Below, piece after piece: positions 7,506-16,317 of a DNA stretch of 39,323 nt. This DNA comes from Candidatus Yonathbacteria bacterium RIFCSPLOWO2_01_FULL_47_33b. Lineage in GTDB: Bacteria > Patescibacteriota > Minisyncoccia > Phycocordibacterales > UBA1550. Where the stretch lies: NCBI GenBank assembly GCA_001823575.1, contig MHUW01000021.1:1-39323 (forward strand), written 5' to 3'. The notes under the pieces were generated by a model that did not search any database, had not been told where the DNA came from, and saw only the letters and a program-made list of their open reading frames with translations. A program made the position numbers and the translations under genes. How positions within the stretch are numbered: the first letter of the stretch is position 1; each line of letters begins with the position of its first letter.

Positions 7506-9527
7506 ATGAATGAAGAAAAAACCACCGTTTCCCCTTACGCTGAAGGCATCATCACTACCACGGGCAAAGGGCTCGGTTTTGTATCCCGGGGCAAGGATAG
7601 CCCGCGTGAGGAAGACATTCGCATTGAGGCAGGGCTCCTTAACACCGCGCTCCCAGGTGACCACGTGAAGGTTCGCCTTAATGCCAAAATGGGCGAAATG
7701 CAACAGACGGGTGAGGTTGTAGAAATCCTCGACCGTGCACGAACACGTTACGTCGGGACTATCGACCAAAACGGCCTGCCTGCGCAGGCAGGTTCGACCT
7801 ATCTTGTGCCTCAAGACAACCGCATCTATGTGGACTTCCTCATCCCTACACCAGGGGCGGAAAATCTCAGCAAGAAAAAAGTTTTGGTTGAGCTTCTCGA
7901 ATGGACTGACCCAAAAAAGAATCCCACTGCAAAGATTGTGGAGGTCATCGGTAATGTCGGCGAAAACGAAACTGAAATCCGCGCCATTGTCCTTGAAAAA
8001 GGCCTTGCTCTTGAGTTGCCTGAAGAAATTGAAAAAGAAGCACACGCTCTCAAGGCGACAGCACCTGCGTTCATCGCTGAAGAAGCAACAAAACGTCGTG
8101 ACTTCCGCGATATCACCACATTTACCATCGACCCTGCCGATGCAAAGGACTTTGATGATGCCATCTCTGTGCAGACGCTTCCCAATGGCGACATCGAGAT
8201 TGGCGTGCATATCGCCGATGTTTCCGCGTATGTAAAACCACACACCGCAATCGACGAAGAAGCGCGCACCCGTGCCACGTCGATTTACCTCGTTGACCGT
8301 GTTATCCCCATGTTTCCTGAAGTCCTCTCCAACGACCTTTGTTCGCTCAATCAAAAAGAAGACAAGCTCGTCTTCTCCGCTGTATTTACGTTTGCCCCCG
8401 AGGCATTTAGCAACCCTGGAACAAAAGCGGTGGTAAAAGACTCTTGGTTTGGCCGCACCATCATCAACTCCGACAAACGTTTTACCTACGAAGAAGCGCA
8501 GGAGATTCTTGATAAAGGTGCCGGACTTTTCTATGATGAGCTTTCAATCCTCAACACGCTAGCAAAGAAACTTGCTAAACAAGGCAAAGAAGAAGGTGCT
8601 ATTTCATTCGAACACGAGGAGGTACGCTTCGTCCTTGATGAAAACAAGAAACCTATTCGTGTCTACAAAAAAGTAATGCAGGACACCAACAAGCTCGTCG
8701 AGCAGTTTATGCTTCTTGCCAACAAAAAAGTTGCGGAGTACGTATCAGACATCATCGGTGAAAAGAAAATGAGGGGCGAGCACGCAACACACGAAGGCGA
8801 CCTCTTTGTATACCGCATCCACGACGAACCAAAACCAGAGCGTCTCGAAGAACTTCGCCGCTTCCTTGCAAGTATCGGATACCAGCTCCCTGTCGAAAAT
8901 GGCCACGTCTCACCGCACGACCTGAACGCGCTCCTCGACAAGATCAAGGGTAAACCCGAGGAAATGATGCTTTCTACCGCAACGATTCGCACGATGGCAA
9001 AAGCAATCTACTCAACCGCGAACATTGGCCACTACGGCCTCGCTTTTGAGCACTACACACACTTTACCTCCCCTATTCGTCGTTATCCTGACGTGATGGT
9101 ACACCGCCTCCTCGCGCACTACCTCACGCACGACCCTATTTCAAAAGAGACAATGGATGAATACCGTTCACTCTCCGCACACTCATCAGAAATGGAAAAG
9201 CTCGCCTCTGACGCTGAGCGCGCTTCTATCAAGTTCAAGCAAGCAGAGTATATGAACGAACGTATTGGTAAAACATTCGACGGTACTATCTCTGGTGTCG
9301 CTGAGTGGGGTGTCTTTGTGGAAGAAAATGAAACCAAGTGTGAAGGCCTCGTGCGCATCGCCGACCTCGGTAACGACTTCTATATATTCGAAAAAGAAAA
9401 CTATCGTATCATCGGTAAGAACACGCGCAAGCGATACAGCCTCGGCGACAAAGTTACGATTCGCGTCAAATCCGTCGACCTCGAGCGCAAGAGCATCGAC
9501 TACGAGTTGGTAACTGAGAAAAAGTAG
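7506..9527 (+). CDS. rnr: Ribonuclease R (RNB/VacB family)
   Basis: DPADAKDFDDAISV, HIADVSAYV, HYTHFTSPIRRYPDVMVHRLL, C-terminal S1 domain. Confidence 0.96.
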   Translation: MNEEKTTVSPYAEGIITTTGKGLGFVSRGKDSPREEDIRIEAGLLNTALPGDHVKVRLNAKMGEMQQTGEVVEILDRARTRYVGTIDQNGLPAQAGSTYLVPQDNRIYVDFLIPTPGAENLSKKKVLVELLEWTDPKKNPTAKIVEVIGNVGENETEIRAIVLEKGLALELPEEIEKEAHALKATAPAFIAEEATKRRDFRDITTFTIDPADAKDFDDAISVQTLPNGDIEIGVHIADVSAYVKPHTAIDEEARTRATSIYLVDRVIPMFPEVLSNDLCSLNQKEDKLVFSAVFTFAPEAFSNPGTKAVVKDSWFGRTIINSDKRFTYEEAQEILDKGAGLFYDELSILNTLAKKLAKQGKEEGAISFEHEEVRFVLDENKKPIRVYKKVMQDTNKLVEQFMLLANKKVAEYVSDIIGEKKMRGEHATHEGDLFVYRIHDEPKPERLEELRRFLASIGYQLPVENGHVSPHDLNALLDKIKGKPEEMMLSTATIRTMAKAIYSTANIGHYGLAFEHYTHFTSPIRRYPDVMVHRLLAHYLTHDPISKETMDEYRSLSAHSSEMEKLASDAERASIKFKQAEYMNERIGKTFDGTISGVAEWGVFVEENETKCEGLVRIADLGNDFYIFEKENYRIIGKNTRKRYSLGDKVTIRVKSVDLERKSIDYELVTEKK

Positions 9528-9529
9528 TT

Positions 9530-9979
9530 ATGAAAAAACTATTTTTGATTATAATATCATCTATCTATTTTACATTTATTATTATTCCATTGTTCTTTCT
9601 AGTCAAGCAAGTGTCTATATCAACCCCATTCATTAGAACAAATATTTCAGGTGTTAATATCACTCCAATAGATTGGGTGTTGCTCTTATCTTTACCTTTG
9701 GGTTTATTAATATGGAGAATTTGCAGTAATCCTCAAGAAATCTTGAGTGATATGTTATTGGGTGTATTTATGTTTCTAAAATATATTTCATTTTTGATAG
9801 CAATCTGGGTTGGGGCTACTTTTTCAACATTATTTTTTTCTAATACTGAATATACAAACAGAAGTCTACCCTGGCTTCTGTTTTTCTTGGGTTATTTGTT
9901 CTACTTAGCATATTCTTTATTTGAACGAAAAAATATCGACCACGAGTCAGCAAGACGATCTCTATTAAAAATTAATTAG
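9530..9979 (+). CDS. Four-TM hypothetical membrane protein
   Basis: Hydrophobic ORF starting 2 nt after the rnr stop. Confidence 0.6.
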   Translation: MKKLFLIIISSIYFTFIIIPLFFLVKQVSISTPFIRTNISGVNITPIDWVLLLSLPLGLLIWRICSNPQEILSDMLLGVFMFLKYISFLIAIWVGATFSTLFFSNTEYTNRSLPWLLFFLGYLFYLAYSLFERKNIDHESARRSLLKIN

Positions 9980-10764
9980 GGTTTTAGCCAATCACTTTGC
10001 GGCTTAACAATAAGTCGGGCGTTTCCATAGGCCATTTTTAATGTCAAACAGGTCATCGCGGAATATACTTCTTGTCCTTGAATTTTATTAATCACAAGAG
10101 CCAGATCTGGGTTTGGGGAACCAGCCGTTAAGCACAGGGGTAACAAAAGCTGAACTTTCCCAGCAAAGTACTGCGGAATAGCAATTTTGTAATTAGTTCG
10201 AACTTTTTTAGTCACGTCTTCTATCGCACCATGCAACTGACGCCTAAGTTCTGCAGGATCAGAATTTTTAAGATGATTAGGAAAACGTTCTTTATTATCG
10301 TTTATAATATGATCAATATCAGGTGTTATTCTATATTTTGGATTCAGCAATAAAAGTTCAGGTTTTTCGAAAAAATTTGCAGGGTGGGGTAAATCATCAC
10401 CACAAGTAGTAAGAATTCTTGGATCACTCTCTTTTAAAAAAGCTTTGAAGAAAAATGGGGCAGCGTCTTTTTTAGTACCAGAATAAGCTTCGAAAAAAGC
10501 GTATATATCCTCTTGATTAGAGGTAACGAGCCCTGTATTAAACACAACGAGCTTATTACTATTAAAGTAACTAACTTTCCCTTCTTCTTTTAATCTACGG
10601 AAATAATACTCTAGATAATTTTTTAAAATCGCAAAAGTTTGTGTTTGGCTGTCAGAATAATCCCAGGGTTCTGAGTCAGAAAGTGTTTCAGCAAGATGCT
10701 TAATGGCCTCTTCATATTTAGGGAAGTAAGCAAATCTAAATAATTGCGAAAAAGGTGTTTCCAT
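9976..10764 (-). CDS. DUF3825-like domain protein
   Basis: METPFSQLFRFAYFPKYEEAIKHLAETLSDSEPWDY... and C-terminal YGNARLIVKPQSDWL. Confidence 0.7.
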   Translation of the reverse strand: METPFSQLFRFAYFPKYEEAIKHLAETLSDSEPWDYSDSQTQTFAILKNYLEYYFRRLKEEGKVSYFNSNKLVVFNTGLVTSNQEDIYAFFEAYSGTKKDAAPFFFKAFLKESDPRILTTCGDDLPHPANFFEKPELLLLNPKYRITPDIDHIINDNKERFPNHLKNSDPAELRRQLHGAIEDVTKKVRTNYKIAIPQYFAGKVQLLLPLCLTAGSPNPDLALVINKIQGQEVYSAMTCLTLKMAYGNARLIVKPQSDWLKP

Positions 10765-10788
10765 GTATAAAACAATAGCATATATATG

Positions 10789-10817
10789 AGAAAACCCCCA
10801 AATCGAGGGGGTTTTCT
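10789..10817. terminator. Strong hairpin agaaaaccccc aaatcga gggggttttct
   Basis: Perfect stem flanked by T run. Confidence 0.65.
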
Positions 10818-10961
10818 TAATAATCACTAAAATTATTGTTTTGCGCAGATAGACCTACGCGATCTTTATATTTCAATATTAGCAAAGGCTGACTCCGAAG
10901 TCAACAAGGGTGTGGATAACTTCGCTAGCACATACTCCTCAAAACCCGCACTAAAATGACC

Positions 10962-11012
10962 GACCTCGAACGCAAGAGTATCGACTACGAATTGGTGAGC
11001 GAGAAAAAATAA
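10962..11012 (+). pseudogene. Diverged duplicate of the last 17 codons of rnr (DLERKSIDYELVSEKK*)
   Basis: 43/51 nt identical to 9477-9527; all but one codon change synonymous. Confidence 0.9.
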
Positions 11013-11016
11013 ATAT

Positions 11017-11058
11017 AAAATAAACCCTGCACAGCACACGTTGCGCAGGGTTTATTTT
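11017..11058. terminator. Terminator following the duplicated rnr 3' end
   Basis: aaaataaaccctgc ... gcagggtttatttt. Confidence 0.85.
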
Positions 11059-11096
11059 GTGACTTTTTATTTTCCCGCTAAAATATTTGTATTAGA

Positions 11097-11468
11097 TTAT
11101 TGCCAATAGGCTTTGAATTCATATATCTCCTTTACAAGCTCTTCTGCTTTTTGTCCTTTGTAGCACACTGCTCTATCATCGACATATACATACGCAATTG
11201 GCTTACCTGGATTTTCCCCTTCTATCTCTGGGTTTCTGTTAAAGTAATCAACAGGAATATCATGCTCGGTACAATACTTTTTTAATAACTCCTCCCCACG
11301 GGTAGAATGAATGAGAATTTTGTGCCCGTCTTCTTTGAGAATGCGGATAACTTTTACCACTTCCTCTATGGGCTCTCCTGTATGCAATACGCCTTTAAAT
11401 CCATCATACCCTGATATGACTCCATCAAAATCAAAAGCGTATGTTCGAATTTTTTTAATGTTTTCCAT
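11097..11468 (-). CDS. HAD-superfamily phosphatase-like protein
   Basis: TYAFDFDGVISGYDGF, HSTRGEE, YVDDRAV. Confidence 0.75.
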   Translation of the reverse strand: MENIKKIRTYAFDFDGVISGYDGFKGVLHTGEPIEEVVKVIRILKEDGHKILIHSTRGEELLKKYCTEHDIPVDYFNRNPEIEGENPGKPIAYVYVDDRAVCYKGQKAEELVKEIYEFKAYWQ

Positions 11469-11490
11469 GTATTTTATGCTAACTACCAAC

Positions 11491-12252
11491 TTATTCCGTT
11501 AAACTATCCACAAGCTCATCATGAACAACCCTATTTGAGATAATAGCCCCTTTAAAGGGCTCACGATAATCAAGAATCTGCCCATCAAGCCCCGTAACAA
11601 GACCTCCGGCCTCTTCTGCAATAAGATCTACTGCTGCCATGTCGTGACCACCAACCCCAACTTCAATGTATCCCTCTATTTTCCCGCGTGCGACTAGGCA
11701 CGACTTATAAACCGCGCCATTCAGTGAAATAAGTCGTATTTTTTTATCAAGCAATCGCTCGATGTGTGGACCTCTTAACTTTGCAATCTTTCCAGAGATA
11801 GCAACGGTTGCTTGTGCAATATTTTTATCTGACACATGAAGCTGCTTACCATTACAATAACTGCCTTCGCCTTTCACTGCATTATATAACCTATCAAGAA
11901 AAGGATCATATGCAACACCCATTACTGGTCGTCCATTTTCGACAAGAGCAAGCGAAAACATCGCCGTCGGGACACCAAACACAAATGCTTTTGTTCCATC
12001 AATGGGGTCACAAAACCATTGCCGTTTCATTCCATACTCGCCACTACTCTCTTCTTCACCTATTACCGTATCGTCAAAATGTTTTTTAAGTTCCCTAATG
12101 ACCATACTGTTAATCTTTTTATCTACAATAGTTACCAGGGATTCGTCCGATTTTATTTCAACTTGTTGCTCCCCATCAAAATACTCAAGCATAATAACCC
12201 CCGCTTGTCGCGCAATATCCTTCGCTACCATCAATTCTTTTTCGTAGTTCAT
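11491..12252 (-). CDS. Inositol monophosphatase-family phosphatase
   Basis: GEEESSGEYG, CDPIDGTKAFVFG, GGHDMAAVDLIAEEAGG motifs. Confidence 0.9.
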   Translation of the reverse strand: MNYEKELMVAKDIARQAGVIMLEYFDGEQQVEIKSDESLVTIVDKKINSMVIRELKKHFDDTVIGEEESSGEYGMKRQWFCDPIDGTKAFVFGVPTAMFSLALVENGRPVMGVAYDPFLDRLYNAVKGEGSYCNGKQLHVSDKNIAQATVAISGKIAKLRGPHIERLLDKKIRLISLNGAVYKSCLVARGKIEGYIEVGVGGHDMAAVDLIAEEAGGLVTGLDGQILDYREPFKGAIISNRVVHDELVDSLTE

Positions 12253-12311
12253 TTTTTAAAAAACTCTATCCCTAATAAATTTTAGTAATTCTGTCGTTCT
12301 TTCTTAACAAA

Positions 12312-12791
12312 TTACGATTCCAAGTAGACAACTTTCTTATCTCGAGCTACCTCAAGATAGAGGTCTAATTTATCGCTCAACCTTGGCGAAAGCATAGTTT
12401 TTGCTTCTTCAAGAGGAACAAACCTAAACTCCTCAAGTTCATCGCTCGGTAGCTTGATTTGTGATATCTGCTCATTACTTAACACCCCACCAAAAAATGC
12501 GAACTGAAATGCCTCTGTCCGTGCGTCCTTTTCAGGGACATAGCAGATGGATATAATTTTAAAATCAGAAAGAATAAGATCAAGTCCGATCTCTTCCCTT
12601 GTCTCTCTTTGTGCTGCGACACTCGGAGATTCGCTATCATCAACTGTTCCTCCAACTGGTAACCACCCACTTTTGTAACTCGGTTTTACTATAAGCAATT
12701 CTCCTTTTTCATTCAAAAATAGAACGCTAGACCCAGAGCGTTTTTTTGGGAGACTTTTATAATGTTCTTCTGGTGACAGATTTTTTTGCAT
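12312..12791 (-). CDS. NUDIX hydrolase
   Basis: GGTVDDSESPSVAAQRETREEIGLDL Nudix box. Confidence 0.88.
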   Translation of the reverse strand: MQKNLSPEEHYKSLPKKRSGSSVLFLNEKGELLIVKPSYKSGWLPVGGTVDDSESPSVAAQRETREEIGLDLILSDFKIISICYVPEKDARTEAFQFAFFGGVLSNEQISQIKLPSDELEEFRFVPLEEAKTMLSPRLSDKLDLYLEVARDKKVVYLES

Positions 12792-12803
12792 ATGATGATT
12801 TGT

Positions 12804-15047
12804 TTACTTTGCCAGCTGTGCAGCCTCGTCGAACTTGATGGAGAGGAGTTTTGAGATGGCGTCGGAACCCATGGTGACACCATAAATGATGCCGGCGCGG
12901 GACATCGTTTCGCGGTTGTGCGTGATGACGACGAGCTGAGAATATTTCGCGAGGTTTTCAATCATATCGCCATACTTGCGCGAGTTTGCCTCGTCGAGCG
13001 CCGCGTCGGTCTCATCAAGCACGAGGAATGGCGGCGGATTGACCTGTGACACCGCAAAGAGAAGCGCAATAGAGGTGAGCGCGCGTTCGCCGCCCGAAAG
13101 CATTTGAAGCCCACGGATTTTTTTATGAGGAAGCGCTATCGAAACCTCGATTCCCTCTTCTGATTCCTCACCCTCGGTCTCATCGGGACCTTCGGCGATG
13201 TCAGTATCGGATCGCTTCCTCTTTTTCTCGTAGGACACCTGGAGTGACGCCGTGCCGCCACCAAACATCAATGCAAAAAATTCACTAAACTGTTTGTTAA
13301 TCTTTGAAATGCCCTCCTTGAACTGTCCGTTGAGTGTCTCCTCAAGCTCACGCATTAAAGCGCGGAGTGATTCAGCACTCGCCTCCAAATCCTGGAGCTC
13401 CTTCGCAAGGAATTCATCCCTCGCGACGGCCTCCTCGTATTCACGCATTATTTCCTCCCCTGAACCGCCACCCATAATATCCTCGAGGCGGATCTTGGTG
13501 CGCTCGATCTTTTTGCGACGGGCCTCTTGCTCAGCGCGTGACTCAGTAAGCGCCTGCTCCACATCAAGAGGAAAGTTCACATAGTCGAGAATCGTGCGCC
13601 CGACAAGGATACCCCCCTCGCGAAGTTCCTCACGAAACGCGACTTCCTCTCGTGCAAAATTTTCCGCATGGTCGCGGAGCATCGAGAGACGGAGGGTAAG
13701 CTCCTGTTTTTTTGAACGAAGCTCGAATGACGCACGCTCGGCATCAGAAGTCTCGGCGCGCTTTGCCTCGAGCGCTTTTTCAAGTTCACGCGCCTGCGCC
13801 TCAAGCTGCATACTCTTTACCTCAAGGTCACGCTGTGCGACAACCAGCGCCTCGCGTTCGCCCTTGAGTCCGTCAATAGCATGGCGTGCCTCCTCGCTCC
13901 GCGCCGACACACCTGCATCACCACGCAAATGCTCCAGGAACTGTCCTATACGCGTGCGTGTGCGCGATACCACGCCTTTGATATACAAATAGTCCTCGCT
14001 CGATTCTGCGTAGCCAAGCTCGGTAAAAAGCTCTTGTGCCATACTCTCGCTCTCACGCGCGGAAATCATTTTATCCTGCGATTCAACGGGTGCGTTCAAG
14101 CGGCGCTCCTCCATCTCGATCATGCCTTCGAGGCGGCCGATCTTGCGGGCAAGCTCGTCACGCTCGCGACGGATGTTGCCAAGCTCACCGCGCACACGCA
14201 AAAGCTCGTTTGCTTCCGTACTTTCGGTATGTCGTGCCCCACGGAGAGCCTCGGCTCGCTCGAGTTCTTCGTTCGTTGTATGAAGTTCACCCTCAAGCGT
14301 CTCGCGCTCAATCTTTTGTGCTTCGCGGGTATGTTTCAAATACGCCTCCTCGCGTTTCAGGTACTCATCATAGAGACCCGTGAGTTCATCGCGCAAGCTT
14401 CGTGCCTGCTCAACTTTTTCCACCTGCTTTTTCAAAAACTTGATATGCGGTGCAATCTCACGGCGAAGCGACTCACTCTGGCGCATATTTTCCTCGGTCT
14501 TCACGAGTTTCTTTTCACTCTCCGCGATGCGCCAGTGATACACCTTGAGTCCGAGTGCGTCCTCGATCATCGCGCGACGATCCTTGGGGGATGAGTTCAA
14601 AATACGATCCGCCTCACCTTGAGAAATGATGTGGTGCCCCGACGCGCCAATATGTACCGCAGAGAGAAGCTCAATAACATCTTTAAGACGCACCGACGAA
14701 CCATTCAAAAAATATTCACTTGATGCATCACGATGAATCTCACGCGCAATGGCAACCTCGTCAAAATCCACGGGAAAAGTGCGGTCGCGATTGTCGAAAA
14801 TGATGGTGACCTTGGCACGGTTCTGGCGTTCAGCAGACTTTGAACCGTTAAAGATCAGGTCCTCGGTGCGTTTGCCACGCATGCTCTTGAGCGACTGCTC
14901 ACCCAACACAAAACGAAGTGCCTCCGCCACATTCGACTTACCCGAGCCATTCGGCCCCACAATCGAAGTAATAGCTGCCCCAAAATCAAAAACGCTCTTT
15001 TTAGCGAACGATTTAAACCCAGAAATCTCGAGACTTTTTACGCGCAT
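12804..15047 (-). CDS. smc: Short SMC-family ATPase
   Basis: FVGPNGSGKSN-type Walker A, QGEADRIL, LSGGERALTSIALLFAV signature, LDETDAALDEAN Walker B; only 747 aa. Confidence 0.9.
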   Translation of the reverse strand: MRVKSLEISGFKSFAKKSVFDFGAAITSIVGPNGSGKSNVAEALRFVLGEQSLKSMRGKRTEDLIFNGSKSAERQNRAKVTIIFDNRDRTFPVDFDEVAIAREIHRDASSEYFLNGSSVRLKDVIELLSAVHIGASGHHIISQGEADRILNSSPKDRRAMIEDALGLKVYHWRIAESEKKLVKTEENMRQSESLRREIAPHIKFLKKQVEKVEQARSLRDELTGLYDEYLKREEAYLKHTREAQKIERETLEGELHTTNEELERAEALRGARHTESTEANELLRVRGELGNIRRERDELARKIGRLEGMIEMEERRLNAPVESQDKMISARESESMAQELFTELGYAESSEDYLYIKGVVSRTRTRIGQFLEHLRGDAGVSARSEEARHAIDGLKGEREALVVAQRDLEVKSMQLEAQARELEKALEAKRAETSDAERASFELRSKKQELTLRLSMLRDHAENFAREEVAFREELREGGILVGRTILDYVNFPLDVEQALTESRAEQEARRKKIERTKIRLEDIMGGGSGEEIMREYEEAVARDEFLAKELQDLEASAESLRALMRELEETLNGQFKEGISKINKQFSEFFALMFGGGTASLQVSYEKKRKRSDTDIAEGPDETEGEESEEGIEVSIALPHKKIRGLQMLSGGERALTSIALLFAVSQVNPPPFLVLDETDAALDEANSRKYGDMIENLAKYSQLVVITHNRETMSRAGIIYGVTMGSDAISKLLSIKFDEAAQLAK

Positions 15048-15091
15048 TATAAGTATCAGTTTAGCATAAGGCCTTTACTGATGCGAATCAA

Positions 15092-15400
15092 CTATCTTTT
15101 TACTTTCCTTTTTTGCTCAAGCAAACTAACACGACTTGCGAGGTCATGAAATTCATATTTCAAAGTAAATTTATCCCCCATAGCAAGCACATCTCTTCGT
15201 GTAGAAGCAAGATTTTCTTTTACTTCTGCTACATCTTTTTTAACTTCAGATATTTCCTTCTTTACTTCAGCGAATTTATTATCAACTTCATCGAATTTCC
15301 TATAAACACCGTCAAACTTCTTATCGACGCCCGCAAATCCCTTGGCCACCATAACCGCCAAATCGTCGATTGTCATCTTTTTGTTTGTCGCCTTTTTCAT
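15092..15400 (-). CDS. Short coiled-coil protein, paralog of 1961..2260
   Basis: MKKATNKKMTIDDLAVMVAKGFAGVDKKFDGV...LEQKRKVKR. Confidence 0.75.
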   Translation of the reverse strand: MKKATNKKMTIDDLAVMVAKGFAGVDKKFDGVYRKFDEVDNKFAEVKKEISEVKKDVAEVKENLASTRRDVLAMGDKFTLKYEFHDLASRVSLLEQKRKVKR

Positions 15401-15478
15401 GGGTTAAGTATAACAAAAACAAAAAACTACACAATCAACCCCGAGCCCACTTTTGACTTTCGACTATGAACTTTCCAA

Positions 15479-16204
15479 CTAGCGCGAAGTGCCACCCCAC
15501 TTCCTCACTTTGAGCCCTTCTGCGGCAGCATGCTGCTCAGCTTCTTGTTTTGATTTACCGGTGCCCTCTGCTACAAATTCATCTTCTAAGTACACGCCGA
15601 CTACAAACTCCTTGTCGTGGTCGGGTCCGATTTCCCTCATTACTTTATATACGGGTGTAATACCCACGTGGTCCTGTGCCTCCTCTTGGAAGAAACTTTT
15701 TGCGTCGCGCCACAATTCTTTTTGAACGATTTCTTCTGTCTTGCCAAGGAGGTGCGACTTGAGGAACATGTCGGCTGTCAGAAAACCCTGGTCGAGATAG
15801 ATTGCTCCAACGAGTGCCTCGAATGCATTGGCAAGAATAATCTGGCGTGCCTTGGTACCCTTGTCCTTGGCTTCACCTTTTGAGAGAAGCAAGCACTCCT
15901 CCATTCCCATATCAATAGCAAGGTCGCCGAGCGTGACGGCATTTACGAGTGCGGCACGATAGCTCGTGAGGTCGCCCTCATTTGAATGAGGGTACTTCTT
16001 GTATAAAAAATCAGTGACGGCAAGTTCCACCACCGCATCACCAAGAAACTCGAGGCGTTCGTTCTGCGCAAGCCCTTTTTCGCGGGTCTCGTTGATATAC
16101 GAGCGATGCGTAAAAGCCTCGCGCAAGATTGTCTTATCGCGAAAGGTTACCCCGATTTTTTCTTCGAATTTTGAAAACTTTTCCATAATTTTCTTATTGA
16201 GCAA
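15479..16204 (-). CDS. rnc: Ribonuclease III
   Basis: NERLEFLGDAVVELAV and C-terminal dsRBD. Confidence 0.96.
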   Translation of the reverse strand: MLNKKIMEKFSKFEEKIGVTFRDKTILREAFTHRSYINETREKGLAQNERLEFLGDAVVELAVTDFLYKKYPHSNEGDLTSYRAALVNAVTLGDLAIDMGMEECLLLSKGEAKDKGTKARQIILANAFEALVGAIYLDQGFLTADMFLKSHLLGKTEEIVQKELWRDAKSFFQEEAQDHVGITPVYKVMREIGPDHDKEFVVGVYLEDEFVAEGTGKSKQEAEQHAAAEGLKVRKWGGTSR

Positions 16205-16225
16205 AGCGAGATTAGAAAATTATGG

Positions 16226-16279
16226 ACCCAGCTAAATGATTTCCGAAGGAAATCCCTGCTTTGCAGGATTTAACTGGGT
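16226..16279. ncRNA. Perfect three-way-junction structured element (candidate)
   Basis: P1 16226-16237/16268-16279, P2 16238-16254, P3 16255-16267, no unpaired junction bases. Confidence 0.55.
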
Positions 16280-16317
16280 TAATAATTCAATACCGCCTCT
16301 TTCGTTTGTTTTACTAT

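Noticed and set aside
7485-8354. 289-aa minus ORF antisense to rnr
   Set aside because: Shadow ORF fully opposite the clear RNase R coding frame; Cys/Phe-rich composition typical of antisense translation.
13881-14594. 237-aa + ORF antisense to smc
   Set aside because: Antisense to a strongly supported SMC gene; no domain motifs.
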